A DNA stretch of 5,249 nt. Source: Treponema sp. (GTDB lineage Bacteria; Spirochaetota; Spirochaetia; Treponematales; Treponemataceae). Below, in pieces: positions 1 to 5,199 of the stretch. The notes below the pieces were generated by a model that saw only the letters and a program-made list of their open reading frames with translations, did not search any database and was not told where the DNA came from. The stretch lies in assembly GCA_016292805.1 (NCBI GenBank), contig JAEDFM010000075.1, forward strand, positions 1 to 5,249, given 5' to 3'. The first letter of the stretch is position 1. Every line of letters begins with the position of its first letter. The position numbers and the translations under genes were made by a program.

Positions 1-162
1 ACAAAGCAGGTAAGCTCAGCGTATGCTGAGCGACCAGCACTTTAGTGCGAAGTGGAAAGCGATGTTTGCGAAGCAAACTCGGTAAGCAGGGACTGAAAGT
101 TCCTGCGACTCACGCAGCTTTGTAGTAAGCTGGCAGCCTGAATTTAATTCAGGTGCTGACAG
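1..162 (+). other. Hairpin-rich structured region, possible small RNA or 3' UTR
   Basis: No coding region is supported here; the reading frames are short and broken by stops. The sequence forms a chain of stems. Hairpin A is 14-20 with 25-31, extended by 9-11 with 33-35. Hairpin B is 37-40 with 45-48. Hairpin C is 64-69 with 73-78 around a GAA loop, extended by 60-62 with 79-81. Hairpin D is 86-94 with 98-106, also around GAA, extended by 82-83 with 108-109. Positions 1-7 (ACAAAGC) are exactly complementary to 117-123 (GCTTTGT), which would close the four hairpins into one multibranch domain. A fifth stem, 137-143 with 146-152, follows, flanked by short extra pairings. The terminator at 168-202 would end such a transcript. 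It could be a discrete RNA, the 3' UTR of an upstream gene, or clustered intergenic repeats. It matches no riboswitch or housekeeping RNA that I recognise, and its left end may lie outside the window. Confidence 0.4.
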
Positions 163-167
163 TTTAT

Positions 168-202
168 AAAAGGTCTTCTTGGAAACAGGAAGACCTTTTT
201 TT
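168..202 (+). terminator. Intrinsic terminator with GAAA tetraloop
   Basis: An 11-base perfect stem, AAAAGGTCTTC (168-178) with GAAGACCTTTT (189-199), is extended by three more pairs (179-181 with 186-188, one of them a T-G wobble) to a GAAA tetraloop at 182-185. A run of seven T follows from 196. This is a textbook rho-independent terminator on the + strand. The A run on the left side could also serve transcripts from the opposite direction. It ends whatever is transcribed from the left and isolates the transporter operon. Confidence 0.88.
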
Positions 203-203
203 A

Positions 204-227
204 TTCAGGGTTAACACAAACCCTGAA
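204..227. repeat. Perfect 9-bp inverted repeat (hairpin)
   Basis: TTCAGGGTT (204-212) is the exact reverse complement of AACCCTGAA (219-227), with a 6-base loop. It starts two bases after the T tract of the preceding terminator and has no T tract of its own on the + strand. It might protect an RNA end or be part of the repeat cluster that fills this intergenic space. No function can be assigned. Confidence 0.6.
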
Positions 228-228
228 A

Positions 229-274
229 ACGGCGATGTCAAGGCCAAAGAACGAAGCGTGCCTTGACGCGACGT
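229..274. repeat. Imperfect 46-bp palindrome with GCGA internal motif
   Basis: The core stem is GTCAAGGC (237-244) with GCCTTGAC (260-267), perfect over 8 bp. Its loop contains a mini-hairpin, ACG AAG CGT (251-259). Outside the core, GCGA (232-235) faces GCGA (268-271), which could form two C-G pairs flanked by sheared G-A pairs. ACG (229-231) then pairs with CGT (272-274). The right arm contains CGCGACGT (267-274), whose reverse complement recurs in the element at 5048-5199. This suggests a shared repeat family, although an 8-base match alone is weak evidence. Confidence 0.5.
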
Positions 275-290
275 ATTTCTAAACTGTAAT
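263..290 (+). promoter_or_regulatory. Candidate sigma-70-type promoter for the transporter operon
   Basis: TTGACG (263-268) and TGTAAT (285-290) each match five of six consensus bases for -35 and -10 boxes and are separated by 16 bases. Transcription would start near 297 and give a leader of roughly 115 bases before the binding-protein gene. The -35 box sits in the right arm of the palindrome at 229-274. The next 100 bases are very AT-rich and contain other weaker -10-like strings (for example TATAAA at 307-312), so this assignment is tentative. Confidence 0.35.
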
Positions 291-373
291 TTTTACATAT
301 AAAAACTATAAAAATCTAAATATAGGTAAAATCTCTTAGGGCGAAACTGCTAATTCCGTTTTATCATATTACT

Positions 374-389
374 AGTGCATTATTGCACT
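374..389. promoter_or_regulatory. Inverted repeat just upstream of the ribosome binding site, candidate operator or leader hairpin
   Basis: AGTGCA (374-379) and TGCACT (384-389) are perfect inverted repeats around a 4-base spacer, ending 11 bases before the AGGAG ribosome binding site (401-405) of the solute-binding-protein gene. As DNA, the 16-base palindrome has the size and symmetry of an operator for a dimeric regulator. As RNA, it is a short hairpin that could stabilise the message of this probably highly expressed gene. No second copy was seen near the regulator gene. Confidence 0.4.
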
Positions 390-411
390 TGATTTATTAA
401 AGGAGTTTTTT

Positions 412-1758
412 ATGAAAAAAGCATTAAGAGTCGTTCTTTTTTCTGCCGCTGCTGCAATGGTTGCATTGACAGGCTGTTCAAAAGGTGGAAAGGCTGCAAG
501 TGACACAATCAATTTGTGGGCATTTACAGATGAAGTTCCAGGTATGGTTAACAAGTACATTGAATCTCATCCAGATTTCAAATACAAAGTTAACACAACA
601 ATTATCGCTACAACTGATGGCGCTTATCAGCCAGCACTTGACCAGGCTTTACAGGCTGGTGGAAAAGATGCACCTGATATGTATGTTGCAGAAGCTGCAT
701 TCGTTTTGAAATATTCTAAAGGTGATATGGAAAGCTTTGCTATGCCTTACAAAGATCTCGGAATTGATGTAAATAAGGCTTGTAAAGATGCTGATATCGC
801 TAAATTTACAATGGATATCGGTTCTAACTCAAAAGGTGATATCAATGCTCTCGCTTACCAGTCAACAGGTGGATGTTATATCTATCGCCGTTCAGTAGCA
901 AAAGCTGTATTTGGTTCAGATGATCCAAAAGTAGTACAGGAAGCTATTGGTGGTGGTTCTGGAAACTGGGACAAATACTGGGATGCAGCTGCAAAATGTG
1001 CTGCTAAAGGTTATGCAATTGTTTCTGGTGACGGTGACCTCTGGCACGCTGTAGAAAACTCTTCAGACAAAGGTTGGATCGTAAACGGAAAACTTTATAT
1101 TGATCCAAAACGTGAAGCTTTACTTGACTACTCTAAAACTCTTACAGACAATGGCTGGTCAAACCAGACACAGGACTGGCAGGATGCTTGGTTCGCAGAT
1201 ATGAAAGGTGTTGGTGATAAAGAAGTTCTTGGTTTCTTCGGACCAGCTTGGTTAATCAACTATACAATCGCTCCTAACTGTGGTGGATCTAAACCTGGTG
1301 AAGGAACATATGGTGACTGGGGTGTTTGTAACTCTCCTGTAGGATTCTTCTGGGGTGGTTCTTACATCTTCGCTAACAAGAATATGCCAAAAGACAAAGT
1401 TGCTGCTGTTAGAGAACTTATCGAATGGATTACACTTGATACATCTAACGATGGTCTTCTTTACAAATGGGCTAACGGTACTTTGAATGGTGAAGGTGGT
1501 ACAAAAGATACAGTTTCTTCAGGTGTTGTAATGGCTAAATCTAACGGTGAATTACCATTCCTCGCTGGACAGAACATGTTCGACTACTTCGTACCAGCTA
1601 ACCAGTACGCTCGTGGTGACAACATGACTCAGTATGATGAATCAATCAACTCATACTGGCGTGATCAGGTTCGTCAGTACGCTGCTGGTAACAAGTCTCG
1701 TGATGCTGCAATCAAAGACTTCAAACAGGCTGTAGCTGATAACCTTGGTATTGAATAA
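412..1758 (+). CDS. Carbohydrate ABC transporter solute-binding lipoprotein (family 1 extracellular solute-binding protein)
   Basis: This 448-residue protein is expected to capture a sugar or oligosaccharide outside the inner membrane and deliver it to the two downstream permeases. The N-terminus is a lipoprotein signal: two lysines, a hydrophobic stretch, and a lipobox LTGC with the acylated cysteine at residue 22. The mature part starts with a Gly/Lys/Ser linker and then INLWAFTDEVPG (about 33-44), typical of the first strand and loop of family 1 binding proteins. A region rich in Trp and Tyr (about 185-320) is compatible with sugar stacking. Length is normal for the family. The start is fixed by AGGAG at 401-405, six bases before the ATG, and the gene ends with the double stop TAATAG. 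Seven of nine arginine codons are CGT or CGC and many asparagines are AAC, a bias suggesting high expression. Five cysteines besides C22 (124, 155, 196, 290, 306) are unusual. Substrate not determinable; family assignment confident. Confidence 0.92.
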   Translation: MKKALRVVLFSAAAAMVALTGCSKGGKAASDTINLWAFTDEVPGMVNKYIESHPDFKYKVNTTIIATTDGAYQPALDQALQAGGKDAPDMYVAEAAFVLKYSKGDMESFAMPYKDLGIDVNKACKDADIAKFTMDIGSNSKGDINALAYQSTGGCYIYRRSVAKAVFGSDDPKVVQEAIGGGSGNWDKYWDAAAKCAAKGYAIVSGDGDLWHAVENSSDKGWIVNGKLYIDPKREALLDYSKTLTDNGWSNQTQDWQDAWFADMKGVGDKEVLGFFGPAWLINYTIAPNCGGSKPGEGTYGDWGVCNSPVGFFWGGSYIFANKNMPKDKVAAVRELIEWITLDTSNDGLLYKWANGTLNGEGGTKDTVSSGVVMAKSNGELPFLAGQNMFDYFVPANQYARGDNMTQYDESINSYWRDQVRQYAAGNKSRDAAIKDFKQAVADNLGIE

Positions 1759-1776
1759 TAGTAAATTACCATAAAC

Positions 1777-1808
1777 AAAGGGCAACCTGTTAAAGGGTTG
1801 CCCTTTTT
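1777..1808 (+). terminator. Intercistronic hairpin with T tract, probable partial terminator
   Basis: AAAGGGCAACC (1777-1787) pairs perfectly over 11 bp with GGTTGCCCTTT (1796-1806) around an 8-base loop, followed by T through 1808. It lies between the binding-protein gene and the first permease gene, which are otherwise clearly one operon. The likely role is partial termination or 3'-end protection of a short message, so that the binding protein outnumbers the membrane subunits, as is known for the malE-malF junction. A weak promoter-like pair, TTGCCC (1798-1803) and TATAAA (1820-1825) at 16-base spacing, overlaps its right arm and might restart transcription. Confidence 0.8.
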
Positions 1809-1864
1809 AAATAAAACATTATAAAAAGGTAAATCAAAAAAAAATCTTTCTTTTGGAGTCCCAA

Positions 1865-2854
1865 ATGAGTAAAAAAGGAAAAATCAATTATGCAAAATAT
1901 GGTTATTTATTTTGTATTCCTTTTACATTAGCCTGGCTTATCTTTTCACTTTATCCAACACTGTATACAGCTATTATTGGTTTTACAGATTTGCATGGTG
2001 TAAATGCATCGGCTATTCATTTCAAATCTGATATTTTCGAAAATTACAAGTGGGTTCTGCATAGTCCTACTTTCAGAACTGCTTTTAAAAATACATTTGT
2101 AATCTGGGTTTCTAACTTTATTCCTCAGATTGCACTTGCCTTATTCCTTGCTGCATTCTTTACTAGCCCTCGTGTTAGATTGCCATTTATAGGTGGATTT
2201 AAGGTTCTTTTCTACATGCCAAACATTATTACAGCTTCAACTGTAGCTATTTTGTTTGCTGCATTGTTCGGTTATCCAATGGGTCCTGTTAATGACTTGT
2301 TAACTCGTTTCCATATCATTGAAAAACCAGTCAACTGGCTTGTTAGTAAAGCCGTTGCTAGAAATATTGTAATCTTCATTCAGACATGGATGTGGTACGG
2401 TTATACAATGATTATTATGATTTCTGGTATTCTTGGTATCAGTCCTGATATTTTTGAAGCAGCTGATATTGATGGTGCAAATCCATGGCAGGTATTCTGG
2501 AAAATCACAGTTCCAAGCATTAAAACAATCCTCTTGTTTTCATTAGTAACAAGTTTGATTGGTGGTTTAACAATGTTTGATATTCCACAGTTGTTTATTA
2601 ATAACGGTGGTCCTGATAATGCTACAATTACAACTTCTGTATTTATTTATGCTCAGGCCTTCAAGGGTGGTTACTGGTATAACCGCGCTTCTGCCGCAAG
2701 TATGATTATGTTCATCATTATTCTTGCTCTTTCTGGTGTAATGTTCTTTTTCTTAAGAGATAAAGATGAAGCAGAAATGAGAAAGGCTAATAAGAAAGCA
2801 ATGAAAGAACTTAAACTTGCTCAGAAAGCTAAAGGGGAGGCATCAAATGACTAA
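1865..2854 (+). CDS. Carbohydrate ABC transporter permease, MalF/UgpA type
   Basis: This 329-residue inner-membrane subunit forms the translocation pore with the next gene product. About six membrane segments are visible, near residues 13-40, 75-100, 112-135, 166-192, 220-240 and 275-297. The ABC-permease EAA motif, which docks on the ATPase, is at about 198-219 (EAADIDGANPWQVFWKITVP) and is close to consensus. The frame extends to a TTG at 1853, but GGAG at 1855-1858 sits six bases before the ATG at 1865, and the TTG would overlap that ribosome binding site, so the ATG is chosen. After the last membrane segment a long charged tail (about 299-329), rich in Lys, Glu and Ala, is predicted to be a cytoplasmic helix. 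Such a tail is longer than I would expect for this family. Its end overlaps the next gene by 8 bases. Type confident, substrate unknown. Confidence 0.93.
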   Translation: MSKKGKINYAKYGYLFCIPFTLAWLIFSLYPTLYTAIIGFTDLHGVNASAIHFKSDIFENYKWVLHSPTFRTAFKNTFVIWVSNFIPQIALALFLAAFFTSPRVRLPFIGGFKVLFYMPNIITASTVAILFAALFGYPMGPVNDLLTRFHIIEKPVNWLVSKAVARNIVIFIQTWMWYGYTMIIMISGILGISPDIFEAADIDGANPWQVFWKITVPSIKTILLFSLVTSLIGGLTMFDIPQLFINNGGPDNATITTSVFIYAQAFKGGYWYNRASAASMIMFIIILALSGVMFFFLRDKDEAEMRKANKKAMKELKLAQKAKGEASND

Positions 2855-3686
2855 AAAAACATCTGTAGTAATTAATGTAATTGTATTTGTACTTTGTGTT
2901 TTTCTTGCGATTTTGAGTTTAATGCCTTTTATTATTATGATTGTTAACTCAACTCGTTCAACACCACAGATTCAGCAGCATGCTGTTTCTTTAATTCCAT
3001 CAAAGTATTTGATTAACAACTTTAAAATTTTGACAGGTAAGTCTTTCAGTCCAATGACTGGTTTTGTAAACTCACTTATCATTTCTATTGGAGTTACAAT
3101 TCTTTCTCTTTATTTCTCTACACTTACTGCCTATGGTATGGTTATGTATGACTGGAAATTTAAGAAAGCATTCTTTAGCTTCATTATGGCAATCATGATG
3201 ATTCCTGCGCAGATTACAATGATTGGTTTTTATCAGATGGTTTATAAAATCCATATGACAAACCAGTTTATTATGTTGATTTTGCCTGCAATTGCTTCAC
3301 CTTCAATGGTATTCTTTATGCGACAGTATATGAAACCATTGCTTTCTCCATCTTTGGTAGAATCAGCTCGTATTGATGGTTCAAAAGAATTTGCAACTTT
3401 CAATAAGATTGTTATTCCAATCATGAAGCCAGCTTTGGCAACTCAGGCAATCTTTACATTCGTATCTAGCTGGAATAACTTGTTTACTCCACTTGTATTA
3501 CTTACAAAACAGAATAAATATACTTTGCCAATTATGATTTCACTTTTGAAAGGTGATATTTATAAGACAGAATTTGGTGCTATCTATTTAGGTCTTGCAC
3601 TTACAGCATTACCTTTAATTGTTGTATACTTCCTTTTGTCTAAATACATCATTGCTGGTGTTGCTTTAGGTTCTGTAAAAGGCTAA
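2847..3686 (+). CDS. Carbohydrate ABC transporter permease, MalG/UgpE type
   Basis: This second pore subunit has 279 residues, a normal length for the family. Membrane segments are visible near residues 7-33, 72-100, 106-132, 138-157, 196-220 and 245-270. The EAA motif is at about 171-191 (starting VESARIDGS and running to KIVIP), with Ser in place of the second Ala. Family-typical signatures follow: a WNNLFTPLVLL segment at 209-219 and the C-terminal GSVKG. The reading frame reaches back to a TTG at 2817, but the GGGGAGG at 2834-2840 stands six bases before the ATG at 2847, which fixes the start. The gene begins inside the last codons of the upstream permease (overlap ATGACTAA), so the two are probably translationally coupled and made in equal amounts. 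No ATP-binding protein gene follows; a shared ATPase elsewhere in the genome is inferred. Confidence 0.93.
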   Translation: MTKKTSVVINVIVFVLCVFLAILSLMPFIIMIVNSTRSTPQIQQHAVSLIPSKYLINNFKILTGKSFSPMTGFVNSLIISIGVTILSLYFSTLTAYGMVMYDWKFKKAFFSFIMAIMMIPAQITMIGFYQMVYKIHMTNQFIMLILPAIASPSMVFFMRQYMKPLLSPSLVESARIDGSKEFATFNKIVIPIMKPALATQAIFTFVSSWNNLFTPLVLLTKQNKYTLPIMISLLKGDIYKTEFGAIYLGLALTALPLIVVYFLLSKYIIAGVALGSVKG

Positions 3687-3713
3687 AAAGTTATATTAAA
3701 CATCTATATAAAC

Positions 3714-3742
3714 TTGACTATTATTAAGTAATTGATAATAAT
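3714..3742 (+). promoter_or_regulatory. Candidate promoter for the PucR-type regulator
   Basis: TTGACT (3714-3719) and AATAAT (3737-3742) each match five of six consensus bases and are 17 bases apart, the optimal spacing. The start point would be near 3749, about 107 bases before the regulator ATG, so the transcript would have to pass through the terminator hairpin at 3769-3813. The surrounding DNA is extremely AT-rich, which raises the chance of a fortuitous match. No better promoter was found between the terminator and the regulator start, a gap of only about 42 bases. Confidence 0.4.
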
Positions 3743-3747
3743 TAAGT
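3715..3747 (+). repeat. Two 15-base direct repeats, candidate regulator sites
   Basis: TGACTATTATTAAGT (3715-3729) and TGATAATAATTAAGT (3733-3747) agree at 12 of 15 positions and are offset by 18 bases. They also contain the inverted repeat ATTATTA (3720-3726) and TAATAAT (3736-3742). They cover the -35 and -10 elements of the candidate regulator promoter, a layout that would suit autoregulation. In DNA this rich in A and T, chance similarity is a real alternative. Confidence 0.35.
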
Positions 3748-3768
3748 GAAAATAATTTTTACTGAAAG

Positions 3769-3813
3769 AGCGCAATGGCGTGCTTACAAAAAAGCATCCG
3801 TTGCGCTTTTTTT
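3769..3813 (+). terminator. Intrinsic terminator of the transporter operon, possible attenuator of the regulator gene
   Basis: AGCGCAA (3769-3775) pairs with TTGCGCT (3801-3807). Above it, 3776-3778 pair with 3798-3800 (including a T-G wobble), and TGCTT (3781-3785) pairs with AAGCA (3792-3796), with a small internal bulge and a 6-base loop. A run of seven T begins at 3807. It lies 82 bases after the second permease stop and closes the operon. It also sits within the leader of the regulator if that gene is transcribed from the promoter at 3714-3742 or by read-through, so it could attenuate regulator expression. Confidence 0.88.
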
Positions 3814-3842
3814 ATTTTAACCTTGTTTGCCTGTTCAGTAGC

Positions 3843-3850
3843 GGGAGGAG
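3843..3850 (+). promoter_or_regulatory. Ribosome binding site deciding the regulator start
   Basis: GGGAGGAG is a strong purine-rich ribosome binding site five bases before the ATG at 3856. The alternative, more upstream ATG at 3775 has no comparable site, and its initiation region would be buried in the terminator stem. Confidence 0.85.
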
Positions 3851-3855
3851 TATCT

Positions 3856-5025
3856 ATGATTACTGTAAATGAGATTTTAAACCTTACTCTGTTCAAGAAA
3901 TTTAAAGTATTAACTGGTAAAGAATATCTGACAAATACAGTAACTACTGCTGTTATTTTGGAATATGAAAGCAGTAGAATACAATATGCTGGCTATTGCT
4001 ACGGCTATTTTGTTTTAGTTTCATATTTTTTTGCAGCTACAAATCCAGAATTGGTAAATGGTTCAATTAGAAATCTTATTCAAAAACATGTATCTGGAAT
4101 TGCTATAAAACTTTTACCAGAAGAAAGAATTCCTGAAGATATAATCCAGCTGGCAAAGGAAAATCATGTACCTTTGCTTACTTTTTATGATGAATTTATG
4201 GAAGATTTGATTATTAATATAAATGAATCAATGAAAACAAGAGCACAATATATTGTTCATGAAGAAAAATTAAATTTAATATTGAACGAACATAAAGATA
4301 ATGATGAAGTTCAAAGAATTGCCTATGAAATTAATCCTGACTTTAAGAAAAAGATTATTTGTGCAAATCTTATTTCTAAAGAAGTTTCTACCAATCTTCA
4401 GGTTCATACATATTTTGACAGTTTGATGTATCACCGTTCAAGAATGAATAATTCCAACAGCTGGACTTTTGTAAAGTCTGGTTATAACGTAATTTTAATC
4501 TGTAGTTTTGATGAACAGGAAATAAAAGATGTTCATGCTTTATCATATATTAAAGAAATATTGTCACAAAATGGCTTTATTCCAACCAGTTTTTTTATTG
4601 GTTATTCAGCAGAGCCTGTTGATTTAGGAAGATTAAAGGAAGCTGTTCATAAGGCACAGGTTGCAGGTGCTGTTTGTCAGTTTCAGAATATGGAATCTCT
4701 TTCTTATAAGTATGTTGGTATTTATAAATATGCAATGTCTATTGTACAGGATGATATTCTTTGTGAAGAAATAAGAAAAAAAATTGAAATTCTGGAAGAA
4801 TACGATAGACTGCACGAAGCAAATCTTATGCGAACATTAGTTTCTTTTGTATCAAACAATGGCGATTATTCTGCTACAAGTGAAGAATGCTATCAGCATA
4901 CAAATACAATTCGTTATCGAATTAAAAAAGCCGAACAGCTTCTTGATTTAGAAGAGTCTACTGCTGACGAGGAAATTACAATGATAATTCGCTGCTATCA
5001 TTTAATACAGTCTCGAATAGGGTAA
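3856..5025 (+). CDS. PucR-family transcriptional regulator
   Basis: A 389-residue predicted DNA-binding regulator. The N-terminal half starts MITVNEILNL and runs to about residue 125, with the pattern of the PucR N-terminal sensing domain (including VSGIAIKLLP around 79-88 and VPLLTFYD around 105-112). The middle, about 165-290, resembles the CdaR GGDEF-like domain: IGYSAEPVDLGRLKEAVHKA (248-267) and YVGIYKYAM (286-294). The C-terminus, about 324-385, is the PucR-type helix-turn-helix with LMRTLVSFVSNNGDYSATSE and HTNTIRYRIKKAEQLL. The frame continues upstream to an ATG at 3775, but that start lies in the terminator stem and yields a false secretory leader, so 3856 is preferred. Codon use differs from the binding protein: about two thirds of arginines are AGA, fitting a low-abundance protein. 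Being on the same strand directly behind the transporter operon, it probably controls the transporter in response to a sugar or metabolite; the effector is unknown. Confidence 0.9.
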   Translation: MITVNEILNLTLFKKFKVLTGKEYLTNTVTTAVILEYESSRIQYAGYCYGYFVLVSYFFAATNPELVNGSIRNLIQKHVSGIAIKLLPEERIPEDIIQLAKENHVPLLTFYDEFMEDLIININESMKTRAQYIVHEEKLNLILNEHKDNDEVQRIAYEINPDFKKKIICANLISKEVSTNLQVHTYFDSLMYHRSRMNNSNSWTFVKSGYNVILICSFDEQEIKDVHALSYIKEILSQNGFIPTSFFIGYSAEPVDLGRLKEAVHKAQVAGAVCQFQNMESLSYKYVGIYKYAMSIVQDDILCEEIRKKIEILEEYDRLHEANLMRTLVSFVSNNGDYSATSEECYQHTNTIRYRIKKAEQLLDLEESTADEEITMIIRCYHLIQSRIG

Positions 5026-5047
5026 ACTCACTAAACTATAATTTATA

Positions 5048-5199
5048 AATATGATTTTTTACTACCAGTCAGGATGTAATTCCGCGCTCCTGCTGGAGGT
5101 AATAGGAATCGGACTTCACAAAATTACTTAGTAATTTTGTTCGCCAATCTCCAGACGTCGCGCGAAATCCCATCCTTCCTTCCCGTAAAAAATCATATT
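5048..5199. repeat. 152-bp intergenic element with perfect 15-bp terminal inverted repeats and nested stems
   Basis: AATATGATTTTTTAC (5048-5062) is the exact reverse complement of GTAAAAAATCATATT (5185-5199). Inside, 5072-5076 (GGATG) pairs with 5171-5175 and 5083-5087 (CGCGC) with 5160-5164 in the same register, with three mismatches between. A perfect 10-bp hairpin, ACAAAATTAC (5118-5127) with GTAATTTTGT (5131-5140), occupies the interior, and CTCC-TGCT-GGAG (5087-5098) can form a further small stem. The whole folds into one long branched structure. The centre is clearly more GC-rich than the flanks. T6 on either strand after the stems would let it act as a bidirectional terminator for the regulator gene. 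It also looks like a non-autonomous palindromic repeat. Small open frames inside have no convincing start signals. Confidence 0.7.

Noticed and set aside
1..45. Possible C-terminal end of an upstream gene, reading to stops at 43-45 (frame 1) or 27-29 (frame 3)
   Set aside because: Either fragment is at most 14 residues, has no recognisable motif, and overlaps perfect hairpins. It cannot be told from chance, though the upstream gene may well end near here.
1..200. Known riboswitch, tmRNA, SRP RNA, RNase P RNA or tRNA
   Set aside because: None of the conserved signature strings of these RNAs was found, and no tRNA cloverleaf with a T-loop GTTCRA pattern could be drawn.
372..560. Minus-strand 62-codon frame opposite the start of the binding-protein gene
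   Set aside because: It is antisense to a confident gene and lacks any family resemblance. The Ala-rich part is the reverse reading of the signal peptide.
1612..1620. RGD tripeptide in the binding protein (residues 401-403)
   Set aside because: A three-residue match is expected by chance and gives no support for host integrin binding.
3817..3829. PucR-box-like TTAACC string before the regulator gene
   Set aside because: Only the TTAACC half resembles the Bacillus PucR box as I remember it; the rest does not match and no second copy is near the transporter promoter.
3775..3855. Signal peptide or lipoprotein leader on the PucR-type regulator
   Set aside because: It is encoded by a terminator hairpin and its T tract, has no ribosome binding site, and is inconsistent with a DNA-binding protein.
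5051..5196. Small open frames starting MIFY from both arms of the inverted repeat (26 codons on +, 22 on -), and a 34-codon minus-strand frame at 5069-5173
   Set aside because: The shared MIFY start is forced by the inverted repeat. None has a properly spaced ribosome binding site, and all overlap the stem structure. Treated as by-products of the palindrome.
5048..5199. Integron attC site
   Set aside because: Treponemes can carry integrons and the element is an imperfect palindrome, but I see no convincing RYYYAAC/GTTRRRY core pair and no integrase or cassette array.
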